From Alternaria dauci (Eukaryota; Ascomycota; Dothideomycetes; Pleosporales; Pleosporaceae): 64,000 bases of DNA. Both the position numbers and the translations under genes were made by a program. The DNA is taken from positions 1,736,001-1,800,000 of the forward strand of contig NC_091274.1 of NCBI RefSeq assembly GCF_042100115.1, given 5' to 3'. The notes beneath the pieces are model-generated. The model did not search any database. It was not told the origin of the DNA and was given only the letters and a program-made list of their open reading frames with translations. Below, one piece after another: positions 35,204 to 46,708 of this stretch (positions are counted from its first letter, which is position 1; the number at the start of each line of letters is the position of its first letter).

Positions 35204-36116
35204 TCAACTCTTACTAACAGCTTCCTCCACCTGCTTCTTTGCGTCTGTATTCTCTTCGTCGGCTTCTGCGCGTCCTGTGAATCCATGCTCTAGAATGTCG
35301 ATGAGATCATCCAGCCGCTTGACGACGAGATCCGTATGCTGATGCTCAGCAAGGTGTTTGTTCACATCGTTGACCAGCAACACAGTCGCCGCGCCAGCAC
35401 GGTAACCCGCCGTCATATCGTCAATCGAGTCGCCCACCATGATCAAACTCTTTCCTCCGTCTTCGTGCATCCAGTCCTTTGCAATGTGCAGGATTCCCGC
35501 CGGATCAGGCTTTGGGGGCCTGAACTCTCGCGTCACAACAGGGCTGAATTTCCATGTCGGTAGAAAGGTGCTAAGGAGATGGGTGACGGGCGCATCGAAG
35601 TTGCGTGTGCAGATGGCCTTTTTGATGCCACGAGAATCTAGGTACTCCATAAGCTCCACAAGCCCGGCTTGCGGCTGCTGCGACTTCATTGCCGTGCGCT
35701 CAATGTTGCGAATCTTTTCTTGTGCCTCTTCTTGCTCATTTTCGGGCAGTGAGTAGATGTGGTCCAGAATGTCCGTTGGCTTCTCGATCCCCAGCGCTGA
35801 CCGCATCTCGGCGAACATGTAGTTTTGTGGTAAACCTTTTTGAGCAGATCAGTGCATGGGCCTTTGCATTGCGCACGACTTTGGAAAACGTACATAATGT
35901 GCCGTCGACATCAAAGACGATTCCTTTCAACGCCGGCCTCTCATCTCCATCTATCCTTTTCGCGGGATCCAACGGTGCGAACCGCCGCGGTCGCACAGGC
36001 TGCGACATGCTGTTCACAAATCTTGTCGCAGGTGAGCAGATGCGAACACGGTTGAGTCTGGATGGCTTGCAGTGGTTCCTGAGATGATTGGTACAGCGGA
36101 ACATAATGACATTCAT
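35204..36116 (-). CDS. HAD-superfamily phosphatase-like hydrolase
   Basis: Two exons, 36116-35894 and 35835-35204, give 284 residues. If the internal ATG at 36008 is used the length is 248. HAD motif I is FDVDGTLC (nucleophile Asp plus DxDGT), and the intron falls just after it. Motif II is the Thr in ICTRNFD, motif III the Lys in RPPKPDPAG, and motif IV VGDSIDDMTAGYRAG. The cap is a small helical insert between motifs I and II, as in phosphoglycolate-phosphatase-like enzymes. The longer N-terminus is basic with few acids (HLRNHCKPSRLNRVRIC) and could be a mitochondrial presequence. Substrate unknown. Confidence 0.88.
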
Positions 36117-36508
36117 GTTGGTGGGGTTTGTGCAGCCAGGTGTTGCTTACTTCGGAAGTGGGCCCGATCACAGCCGCACTTTCCTCACATCTAGCTGGCA
36201 GGGATGACGTCGTGATGCGGGATTGCGATTAGGTTCGAATGGACCCATCACATCTTGCTCTTCCCCGTCATACACCCTCCATCAGACCTCAGTCACTTCA
36301 GTGGAAACGAATCCATCACTTGCGCATCACGATATCCTTGCAGTAGTTCATTTGGCCAGTTGCTCGTGGGTTTGCATCACATACATCTCTTGTGTTAGGC
36401 ACTTGCGAAAATAGTGCAATCAGAATGAGTTTCTAAAATACGGTTGTAAAGAGAAAAAAATTATCGGCCGGCCTCGGGTTGCCTGACTGAAGATGCCGGA
36501 CGCACTAT
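36117..36508. other. Short intergenic region
   Basis: HAD gene promoter and the 3' flank of the chitinase. Nothing further is seen. Confidence 0.45.
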
Positions 36509-37937
36509 CTAAAAGGTAATGGTAATGGTCGTGTTGGCCGCGGGGCGGATGTTGTAGTACTTCGACTGGGGGTAGTAAAGGTTGTTCCGGTTCTGCCTGA
36601 AGTTGGCCTCACCACCAAGCTTGTTGACAACAGTGGCGACGATGCTCTTGTCATCAGTGACAGGGAAGTCACCGGATGACTCCCACCACCAAGCGCCACC
36701 GAGGCCTTCCTTCATAAGGTAGTCGGTCTTCCAAGAAGCGACCTTGGGTGTGTCGAAGGTGACCATCTGCTTGCTCACTGGGTCCCAGCTCCAGGCGGCC
36801 AGAGTCTCCTTGTCGTGGTATACCTTGCTGCCATTCACGGGAAGAACCTTGTAGTCGAGAGTACCAGGCTCCCAGGTACCGTCACCGGATCCGTTGAACT
36901 TCTGGCCCAAACCACGTTGTTCCTTGCTCAGGTCGACGACGTTGGCGAAAGAGCGGCCGTAAAGAGGCATGCCGAGCTGGATCTTCCTGGGCGAAGCAAC
37001 GTTGGCCTTGTAGTAGTCGATGGCCTGCTTAGTGTTGAAGGGAACAAAATCATTAACGATAACATCCCATCCGTTTGTAGCCCTGGGGTTCTTGGAGCTG
37101 GGGTAAACGTTGCTAAGGTGACCAGTGAAGTTGGAGAAGCCAGGACCCTGGTAGTCAAAAGCCATCAGGTTCCAGTTGTCAACGTATGGGTCCATCTCGG
37201 CAACAGGCATGACTTCGTAGCGCGAAGGACCGGCAGGGGCAGAAATACCAAGGTCGAAGTGGTAACCCGCCGCGTTGACTATCGCGTACTCATCGAACGC
37301 CTGAAGATGCGTTAGTTTGGAAACGGAAAAAGTGTGGATGATGAATACATACCCTACGGCAGCGTTGCAGGGTATCAACCAAGTTAGCACCATCGGTCTC
37401 ATCCTCTGGGTACTCCCAGTCAATGTCGATACCGTCGATTCCCAGATCCTTGATGAGCTCGAGAGAGCTGTCACAGAACTTCTGGCGGCCCGCCTCAGTG
37501 GACAGAGCGGGCTTGAAGTTGGTCCTGTAGCTCCAGCCACCAACCGAGAGGATGATCTTGAGGTTGCGGTTCTGCTGCTTGAGCTTAAACAGCTGGTTGA
37601 AGTTGCCAAGCAGTTGGGTGCTGTTGGTGGCAACGTCTCCTGGGTAGCCGAACTGAATATCAGCCCATTCATCAGTGAGGAAGACTTCGCCAGTCTGGTT
37701 GTTCACATTGGCGAAGCCGTAGTTGATTTTGGTCAACTTGTCGGCTGGGAGATCGGTGACGAAGTGCTGGCGTCCGTAGATGGCCCAGTTAACGTAGAAG
37801 ATTCCAGACTGGTACTTCGCGCCACTACCATAGCTCTCGAAATCACGTAGGTGAGCGTGCTTGTGGCTGTGAATGGCCGGGGCAGCCTGGGCCAAGGAGG
37901 CCAAAGAGAAAAGAGCGGCAGCGTTTGAGACACGCAT
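36509..37937 (-). CDS. Secreted GH18 chitinase
   Basis: Two exons, 37937-37353 and 37300-36509, code for 458 residues. Residues 1-18 are a signal peptide ending in AQA. The chitinase signature is complete: SVGGW at 131-135 and DGIDIDWE at 168-175 with catalytic E175. MAFDYQGPG and the later GAWWWESSGD supply the usual YDY/W pocket positions. No chitin-binding module or GPI signal is visible. The layout is that of fungal-type class V chitinases of the subgroup without extra modules. It should hydrolyse chitin in the wall or in the environment. The intron sits after QRCRR with GTATGT and CTTCAG ends. Confidence 0.95.
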
Positions 37938-39679
37938 ATCGAAATGAGAGGACGGCTAGTAGCCAAAAAATCGAAGAGGTTGAAAGGAAACTTGCAGGAT
38001 GTGCGAGTGATGATTGAAGCAATGGTGACGAACTCGTGGCTCTTACATACTTGTCATATTGGCCATCGCCCTATAGCTGATGGTCTTTCGTCGGTGTCCA
38101 AGCCGTAAAGCTTAACATTTGGCCGCGAAGCTGGCTTGAAACAGCGAATAGTTTCTTACTCTGGCACACGCCAACCATTTTCCAAGCCCATCTTTCGTAG
38201 TGCTCCCCGGACGTATACGGACCGAAGCGTTGATGTTTCTGGGGCGTGGGTAATTTAACCAAGTCCAAGCGCTGAGTTTATTTGCTAGTGTATCGAAGTC
38301 GGTCCTTCCATGGCTTCTTCGTTTCATCTAGAGTGTCCTTTGATTTTCAACAGCGGCGCCCGTCGCATCCGATTGCTGCCCTGATCCAAACATGACACTT
38401 CGATCGGAGTTCGCCAGCATGTCGCCGCAGGGCTGACATTGAAGATGGACGCCACGTGCGGACGCGCAACCGACGTTTGAGCCTTGATGGTTTTTAGCCT
38501 AGCGCGGCGAACCAATTCTCTTCGCCTCTGGGCCTGCAGATCGAGCTACCGAGTACCTAAGCTGATGACAAAACTACCGTGCCTGGTACCTTGAAAGGGG
38601 AAGCCGTTGATGACGGTATGACAATCGCCCGATCGTCTGATACAAATGCCGTACGAACCCACCTCTTCGACGCGCGGTCGATCTCCCGGCTTTATTTCGA
38701 TGCTTACATACTCTTCCGGTACTTCCATCTCGAACCCGTTTACAGCAGCGTCTGCGAACTGTACGCATTAAAGACCTGTTCGTTCCCGTCTGCCGCGGGA
38801 GAACTATCGGCAGCGAGCTGCAGCGAGTACCGAAATACGGCCTGACCCCAGCAAGCCCTTGGCGGAACCACTCGGACGGCAAATAATTCATTACTGGTAA
38901 GAGAAGAGGTCCTTGCAAGTCGAACGTATTGTTCAGGACAGCTTCAGGAGCTAGACGACAACAGCTGCTAACCTTTGGCACATGAACCGCACCCAGGTAC
39001 GTCGAGAGGTGGCCAGACTAGACCATAGCACGCATGTGTTCTCATTCGACTACAATTCTGTACTTTGTGAGGTAGATCTACTAATGCCGCACCGCGCAAC
39101 TTGAGTTCCATGAGTCATTTCTACTTACCTGAACCTCCTAGTCATCGCGCTCGGCCCTGATAAGCATCATCGCTGACGTCGATCTTTCTGAAGTTGCAAG
39201 TGGCTTGGTAACACAGCCAGACCGTGCCACATTTGACATACTGAGCAAATGTTCCGTCATCTTCGTCATCTCTCGTGGTGAGATCGCGTTCGTTGCATGC
39301 GAAATGAAAGAAAAAATGAACATGAGCATTTGTTTTGTAACCCTCGGCCGCATGTCGCGAAATGGTTTTGTCTTTTTGGATACTTGAACTTTTCCAACTC
39401 AAGCATCCAGATATGCTGAGATCTGTTATGGATTGGTCTTAGACAAAGAGATAAGACGTGCTCAAACTCAACACATTCATTTCACGTTGGCGTATGGGTC
39501 GCATACGATGGTACCGCGAGGAGGGCCTGACAAACAAACACGACTTGAGTAAACGGCCACGAGCATGTTGGTCGGACATTGAGCTGGATACATTCCACTC
39601 TCCATTCGAAACGTGGAAATTGCATGGGCAGAATGGCATGGTCGTCCTGTTGGCTCTTCGCTCGGCATGGAGCGAGGTA
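37938..39679. other. Intergenic region, possibly with unresolved 5' exons of the orphan gene
   Basis: The first 1.2 kb show nothing. From about 39160 there are protein-like frames on + (for instance 39205-39387, and 39458-39754 with the stretch NGMVVLLALRSAW) that may be 5' exons of the next gene. I could not join them by credible splice sites. Confidence 0.35.
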
Positions 39680-42118
39680 ATTGAGTCTCAAGGTCCAAAG
39701 ATTGGAGATGCGTTTTTGATCGCGGCCACAATGAATTCACGGCTTCAAGACTTTTAGAGGGCTTTGTGCCATCCACTCTTGTCAGCGAAAGGAATGATAT
39801 AATCAGCTCAGCTGAGCGCGATCTGACCATACCAGGAGTAGGTTGCATACCGAATTCCCAGCATGGATACAGCATTTCCCAGTCTATAGCCGATAGACGG
39901 CAAACCAAAATTTATGAAAAGCAAAGGCACATTGGTGCAGGGACTGATTGAAGGTTTGATCATGGTGTTAGACATCGGCCATGTGCTTGACAGTCTCAAA
40001 CCGCTTGTTGGTCTCGAATAGGTGAGGCTGGACTTGTCAAAGAGCTTGGTAAGGAAACAATATCCACCTCTGGGGATTTGCTGTTCCTCTACTCACCTCT
40101 CAACGCCGCACACGCTCTACGGGTTTCTGGCCATAGTGTTTTCTTCGCAGTGTGCCTACTCGAGGGTCTATACCGACACCAGTGGCTCGGCTACTCTTCT
40201 GTTGAGAACTTTGTGCAAGGCCTCTTTGAACAGCGAAAGTGATTCAGATTCCCGATGACCCAACCGCAACCCTTCCACGCCGCTGTCCAGATACCTCCTA
40301 GCCTTGTCGGGCGTGTCGCTACAGATCGAGTCGCGTGTCGTCGCCATACCCGAATACTGGAAGAGAGACCACAAGAGGCTAGAACATCAACCAGAAAACT
40401 CAGGTATCAATGTGATATGCTGAATACTCTTCTTTCGGCGTGTGCGCAGACAGAACCCTTCGCGGAGCGGGAGGATGCTGTCAAACTTGTGCAGAAATTT
40501 GTAGTTTTGGCGAAAAGGTTGAAAAGTTCAAAGGCAGTCGCGCTATCGCTTGGAACTGCGGATAGCGTAGAGACCGCAGCTTCGACAGCCGAAGAGAAGG
40601 TCGCTTCAAGGAAAAACCCGTCGCCTGAGCTGGCATGTAGTTTGCTCAATTGTCCCACGTCAGAGTCCACTCAGGAGGACTTTTTGCACCCTCTTCCGGT
40701 TGCGCTTCTTGCATTCAAGTTAGGCGGCCCGGTCAATGCAGCCTTTACCGCACACCAACACGAATGGAGAGTTCCGGGCGAAAAGACACGGGATACGCCA
40801 AATTTCTATAGTGAGGGCGACTCTGGTAGCATGCTTGAGCATTTGCGAATCACGGTCGTGTGGGAAACGCGCGACGGTGAAGCAGCCAGTCCATCAGGCA
40901 AGCACACCGTGTTCCTGACAGGCGATGCCACGCCTCGACCGCTAGTAGCATTGAAGACGCAAGAGGATGCGGTTGGTTCACCAGTTACCATACTCTACGA
41001 CTGTGGGCACGCGGCCTTGTACTATGACTGCGATGATCCGGATGTTGTACGCAAGAGCATCAGCGCAGACCTGCACCTAAATACCATCTCGGATGAAGAT
41101 ATCCAGCTCTTGGGTGGCTCACCCAGTGATTCGTTGCAAGGAAAACTATCTCTGACAGGATTGATAACTACTTTTCCCACGGCCAAGTATGCCACACAAT
41201 TCCACAATTTTCTTTTCGACAGTTCCACACTCAATACCATTCTCGCAACATTAGCAGCGCTTGATGTACAGCCAGCAGCACCTATACCGGATAATGAGCA
41301 GTGTCTATTAGAAGAACAGTTCGAGAGGTACAAGAAGGACAATTGGGCTCATGTACCTCTGGAGGTAAAGATAATGGAAACTGACGTGTGTCTGGAAGGC
41401 ACATATCCTACAGCAGCCGGCTTTCTAGATGGTGTTGTCCTCAAGGCACGTCGTGACATTCATCTACCTGTCGGAGTAAATCTGTTTCCACAATCTCCTG
41501 CGGATGGGAACTCGGAGGGGGCGAGAAAGTTGATCCGAGACCTGCCCAAAGACCTGGTCTCGACTCGACTAGCGTACTACGCATCAGCTCTTGTAGACTC
41601 TACGTACACCATCCGAGACCTGATTCCGACTGCGGAGTTGCACAAACTGGCAAAGTTGCTAGAGCGTCGCTGCCTCGAGCTCATCGGCATAGGTTTCATA
41701 GATGATGAATCTCGACTTTCGTGCATGGCGGCCCTGGCATGTGCCTTTGGAAACGCAGTCGATGGGCTCAAAGAAGTGCAGATTGTAGCAGAGCCATGGG
41801 TCGAAGGCTTGGATCTACAAGTCTATCGAACACATTGCTTGTACCTCTTCTGGTGCGCCGGTAAGTGTTTATGTACGAACTGTATATGAGACATGTACTG
41901 ACTTTGTACATGTGCCTTCAGACTGGTTCGTGTGCTACACCATAAAGCCTGTAACGGGGGCTTTCATGACCATGGACGCAGACGCGGCTATAGCATGTGC
42001 GCGGGATATGGGAAGAGAGGTGCATCGGATAGCGACAGTATTCTTGCGCAACTGGATGGCCTGGGGTCTATTCGTAGAATACTTGCCACAAGGAGGCTTC
42101 TTCGTCCGGCAGCCGTGA
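39680..42118 (+). CDS. Multi-exon orphan protein, 5' end unresolved
   Basis: I do not recognise the family. Six exons can be joined with matching phases: up to 39837, then 39890-39953, 40022-40238, 40291-40403, 40454-41860 and 41922-42118. The last donor, GTAAGT with a CTGAC branch and CTTCAG, is the firmest. Protein-like stretches are VFDRGHNEFTASRLLEGF, LLFLYSPLNAAHALRVSG, IPEYWKRDHKRLEHQPEN and, in the long exon, LPVGVNLFPQSP and ECLELIGIG-like helical text. There is no signal peptide and no membrane helix run. The ATG at 40255, which starts the longest simple open frame, lies inside an intron in this model. The true start lies upstream of 39680 and was not found. Function unknown. Confidence 0.5.
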
Positions 42119-43261
42119 GGACGGCTTTGGCGGCGATTATTCATGGTCACTGGAGCGGTGTAAATTTTAGGGGTAGATCCGAGATTGACGGCTATGCCTA
42201 ATTCCTTTCTTGCCGTGTTGTCCGGATCCGCGGGCTGTGAGCTTGACAGATGACATTACGGGCCGTATTGCAAGCTGGGTGTGGCTAACGATTATTTTCA
42301 ACATAGGTACATGAAGCCCTCTGTAGTGAAGGGGTGTTCCAGCATGCACGTAGTGAGGGAGAGTTGATTCAACGGCGGGATCTCGTTGTTGCTTTCGGTG
42401 ACGGGATGCTAGCCGGGCGCTAATTTTACTTCGCTTCTGGAAACGGCTCCAGAGGTCATGCGGCTGTCCTTTCCACCTCCAACTATTCTCCGTAAATGAA
42501 TCCTGCACATCGCTCCAATCGCGTGGCTGCTCCACCAAGTGGCTGGAGACATTCCATCAATCAGCTGCAGGTACCATTGCCGTATGTCGCATATCCGCAA
42601 TGGCGTTTGACACGATGGCGCCACACGACAGCGGCGCCACGCGTCTAGACCAGCTGTGGGACCGTTTCGTTTCACCACTGATCTGGCACGACTCGACATC
42701 AACATCGCATATTGGCCCACAAGAGTTCCCACGATGCAAAAGTTTGAGTCTCGGGAGAACCACATGCTTGGTCGCAACAAGTATGCTTGGCCAGCCTTAC
42801 AGAAATGGCAACCGAAGTGATGGAAAATCCTTCCCAGTTTGCGCCAGCCCATACGTACACGATACCATCAAATCGTGGCGTCGTTTCATTCATATGAAGC
42901 GGAGCAACCTGTGCCGTGGATCCACCTGTTACAAGCAGCCAAAATATCCGCGCAGGAGCCATCTGCTTGGTGCCCTCATTTCTCAGACACCCTTGAACTT
43001 CTGCAGTGACAAGCCTTGCCCAGCAATGACAAGCTTCGGAGCATTCGAGCTTGACTACGAGTCGTGTGTGAATCCTCCCATGGTCCCACCTATCCCACCT
43101 ATCACTACCCACCACCGTCGTCGACGCTCTTGTATAAAGGCCTGGTGCTGTCACCCCTCTAGAGCTTCATCAAGTCACTCATTCATTCATTCCTTCATTC
43201 ACTTCTCACACAACAACCTTACATTCATTTCCAAAGTCACTCTTTCTACACCACAATCATC
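42119..43261. promoter_or_regulatory. Upstream region of the polygalacturonase gene
   Basis: No gene. TATAAA lies at 43133-43138, about 125 nt before the ATG. A CT-rich leader with ATTC repeats (43178-43205) follows. The long open frame 42600-43421 on + overlaps the real gene in another frame and looks like chance. Confidence 0.5.
43133..43138 (+). promoter_or_regulatory. TATA box of the polygalacturonase gene
   Basis: A canonical TATAAA, 124 nt upstream of the ATG and followed by a pyrimidine-rich leader. Strong TATA elements are usual for inducible secreted enzymes. Confidence 0.6.
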
Positions 43262-44406
43262 ATGGTTGCCTTCGCACTTACCTCTCTCCTGCTCAGCGCT
43301 GGTGCGCTCGTCTCTGCTGCTCCTTCGAGCCTCGACACTCGTGCAAGCTGCACATTCTCCGATGCTGCTGCCGCCATCAAGGGCAAGGCTTCTTGCACTG
43401 CCATTGTCATCAAGGACATGACAGTTCCAGCAGGAACCACTCTTGACTTGACAAAGCTCAAGTCTGGTACCACTGTTACCTTCCAGGGCACCACCACATT
43501 CGGCTACAAGGAGTGGGAGGGTCCCCTCATCTCGGTTTCTGGAACCAACATCAAGGTCGTTGGTGCTGCTGGTCACGTCATTAACGGAAACGGTGCAAAG
43601 TGGTGGGATGGCAAGGGTACCAACGGTGGCAAGAAGAAGCCCAAGGTATGTTGAATCTGCGTCTCCTATTTAGCTTTTACTGATTCAGCAAGTTCTTCTA
43701 CGCTCACTCCATGACCTCGTCCTCCATCACTGGACTCAACGTTAAGAACACCCCTGTTCAAGGTTTCTCCGTCAACGGCGCCAAGGACCTCACCCTCGAC
43801 AAGATCACCATCGACAACACTGCTGGTGATGTGACCAACGGTGGCCACAACACCGACGCCTTCGACGTTGGCAGCTCCACTGGTGTTTACATCACCAATG
43901 CCAACATCAAGAACCAAGATGACTGCTTGGCTGTCAACTCCGGTACCGACATCCACTTCACTGGCGGTACCTGCTCTGGCGGTCACGGTATCTCCATCGG
44001 CTCTGTTGGCGGTCGCAGCGACAATGTCGTCAAGAACGTCGTCATCTCCGACAGCACTATTGTCAACTCTGACAACGGTGTCCGCATCAAGACCGTCTCT
44101 GGCGCCACTGGTTCCGTCTCTGGCGTCACCTACAAGAACATCACCCTCAAGAACATTGCCAAGTACGGTATCGTCATTCAGCAAGACTACGAGAACGGCT
44201 CCCCCACTGGCAAGCCTACCACTGGAGTTCCCATCACTGGCCTCACCGTTCAGAACGTCAAGGGTACTGTCGCTGCCAAGGGTACTAACGTTTACATCCT
44301 TTGCGGCAAGGGTAGCTGCTCCAACTGGACCTGGTCCGGCAACAGCGTCACTAGTGGAAAGAAGAGCACCAGCTGCTCCGGTATTCCTACCGGTGCTTCT
44401 TGCTAA
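43262..44406 (+). CDS. Secreted endopolygalacturonase (GH28)
   Basis: Two exons, 43262-43645 and 43693-44406, give 365 residues. A signal peptide (about 1-19) and a short propeptide ending in TR precede the mature start ASCTFSDA. All four GH28 active-site blocks are present: NTD at 181-183, QDD at 203-205, GGHGISIGS with H226, and RIK at 259-261. Spaced cysteines match the disulfides of fungal endo-PGs, and the length is typical. It should depolymerise homogalacturonan in plant walls. The intron ends in CAAG. With the GH53 enzyme at 15.4 kb it covers pectin backbone and side chain. Confidence 0.97.
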
Positions 44407-44790
44407 ACGTTAGCGTGAGAATTAGGGTATAATGTGAAGCATCATGGGGTAATGTTTAGGAGTGGCTGGTAGGGCCTGTGGCCCTTCCCTTTTCTACTGT
44501 ATCTATTTTTCTACCGTATATATCAGTCTATCATAGCAGCTTATGCTGCTCTGCAAATGCTGGTTCCTCATTCATTGTGCAAAAAAAAAAAGCATGATCG
44601 CTTTCACGGTTGACTAATGTTTGGAACAAGGCCAAAATGATGTACATTACGGTGGACGTTTTCTAGAATGGGTGCAGATGGGAGCGTTGATCTCATTATC
44701 TCTCATGTTGTCTTAAAAACAGGCTATCGACACCATGACTCTTGGATTTTACTTATGATCGCTGTCCTTCGTCTGGATCACTTCTTCCAT
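44407..44790. other. Convergent intergenic region
   Basis: 3' flanks of the polygalacturonase and the choice-of-anchor B gene. It holds an 11-A run near 44580 and nothing else. Confidence 0.5.
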
Positions 44791-46708
44791 CTATGCCCTA
44801 GGCGGCAGCACTGTAGGCACCGGCGGCCTACTCGTCGTCCTAGGCAGCTCCGGTACAGCAGTAGTAGGCACGCATGCACATGCGCTACTGACCTTTGCTA
44901 CCACATCTTCCCCAGCACATGCTTGCCTCGCAAAGTCCGGAACAACATGTACGTCATCGATCAACCTCTGCGTGAAGTTACCGCAGAATTCCTGCGAAGC
45001 CTCCAGTCTACCCTCAACATTTGCTGTACGCATTGACGTGAGGCAGGAGTCGGCCTTGCAAACCGCCGGCTTCGCACACTCCTTACTAGTCATCTTGACG
45101 ACGAAACTACCGCGCTCAATGGTGTGGACGAAGATGAAACCACTTTTGAAATTTGCGTAGCTGGACCAGGAGCCCAGGAAAGCTACCGTGCCGCCGCCTT
45201 CGTTCTCATCGTCTTCAGGATATATGTCAAAGAAGCCTGCTTCGCAAATGCTGTCGCCGCTTGGATCTTGTGTGATTGAGTGGACGTCCAGAACGTTCAA
45301 TCCGTTTCCGTAGTTTGATTGGTATAGATAGTTGCCGACAATATATTGGTTGTGGTCGATGCTTCGGCGTTTTCCTTCATAGTTTCCAGAGTAGAATGGG
45401 TTTTCCAAGTCCCTGATGTCGAAGATGTGGGTTGTACTAGATGTGAGTGTATCAGGTCAGTCTATGTCTCATATACAGTCCGTAGAAGGTCACTTACGGC
45501 AGACCCTGAGTCATGGGTCCAACGCGAGCGTCGCGCTCGTCGAATTCGTCATCAAGGAAGATGTATTCTTGCCAGGACGCATTGTTGACAACGCCCTGAT
45601 GGACGTACTCTGCTCCGGGGTATGTGGTGCGGGAGATGATATTGGTGGTGTTGCCAGCTTTGTCAGTCACGTCGTAAATAGTAAGCGTATCTTCGTTGTA
45701 GCCATAGCAGATATCGCGTCCGTAGTATTTTGTGTCCGGCCCGCGGTAAACGATACATTCGGCGTCATGCACGTAGCCATCTGCGGCTGCGCAGCCAGGG
45801 CTTGTGGGGTTACTCGGGTCACTCATGTCGATGTAGATTAGACCTCCGCGACATGGCAAGTCACCACGGACACGAATCGTCTCATTACCGCCGACGGAAC
45901 CGACTGCTACGGCGTAGTTGAGCTCTTCGTTGACGACAATGTTGTGGGTTCGGCCAACTGGGAGGGCATTCCAGTCATTGCTCAGCCCCCAATGACCAGT
46001 CAGATCCTCTTGAGTGAAGTTCACCGGCTCACTCCCATCAAGATCCAGCAGCTTCTTCATGTCAAAAATCTGAACACCGTGCTTGATGGCCTCGCTACCA
46101 ATGACGGCATAATCCCTCATCACGCGAATTTCGCGCCAGCGGGATCCGATAGGGTCATAGGGTGGAAGACGACCGAGATAGATGAGTTTGCCTTCACTGC
46201 TAATCTCCGCAAAGGCTGTGCCGTCAAATTGGCCGATTGCTACAAACTCGCGTCCATCTTCGGAAGTCCAGCCCCAGGAAGATGACCCTTGGCCTTGAGA
46301 GCTGCCGAGGAGGGAATGTGGGAGGAAATGGTAGAGGTCGATCTTCGCATGTCAGCAAATTGGGGAACGTTCCAGCATCGAGGAGACCAACATTATGGCA
46401 CTTGAATGTGTTGTTGAAGTCGCCAGGGATTGCAGCAGCAAAACCATTCTCACACGACGTATAACCAAGTTCGGGATATCGGGTACTATCCATTTCTCCG
46501 GAAGCCATTTCAGCATCCCATTGCGCCTAGCCGTGTTAGTTAAGAAACAGTAGCATCGATTGCAGTAAGGAACGCGTACCGTCTTCATTGCCATGATCCT
46601 CGCATGCACCGTGCCATCCGCATATTCTTCCGCAGTGCCCAAGGCAGCAGCATTGCTCAAACCGATCAAGGCAGAGCCAATGATCGACAGCGAAGATACC
46701 TGAACCAT
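44791..46708 (-). CDS. Secreted choice-of-anchor B / LVIVD-repeat protein
   Basis: Four exons, 46708-46580, 46526-46392, 46342-45498 and 45436-44791, code for 584 residues. A signal peptide (MVQVSSLSIIGSALIGLSNA) is followed by a beta-propeller-like domain. Its short repeats match the choice-of-anchor B type: SSSWGWTSEDGREFVAIGQ, YAVIGSEAIKHGVQIFD, AECIVYRGPDT and GNYLYQSNYGNGLNVLD. The C-terminal 100 residues carry six or more cysteines and a Pro/Thr-rich tail, perhaps a second small domain. The family is best known from bacteria and its role is unclear; adhesion or binding is a guess. Intron 2 has the weak donor GTTGGT, but only this junction joins FKCHN to IDLYHFLPHSLLG in frame. Confidence 0.85.

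Noticed and set aside
36225..36245. GGTTCGAAT box resembling a tRNA B box
   Set aside because: No matching A box or cloverleaf upstream.
39458..39757. Possible frameshift between two protein-like frames near 39690
   Set aside because: I considered a frameshifted pseudogene for the orphan gene, but downstream segments resolve as introns. This one junction remains unexplained, so it is left as an unresolved 5' end rather than called a break.
40255..40453. N-terminal part of the long frame starting at ATG 40255
   Set aside because: Another frame across 40291-40403 is far more protein-like and joins both sides by phase-matched splice sites, so this ATG is probably intronic.
42600..43421. 273-codon plus-strand frame before and into the polygalacturonase
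   Set aside because: It overlaps the real GH28 start in another frame, reads through a TATA box and CT-rich leader, and has no protein-like features.
15354..46708. Secondary-metabolite or single-pathway cluster
   Set aside because: No polyketide synthase, NRPS, terpene synthase or P450 is present, and the enzymes act on unrelated substrates.
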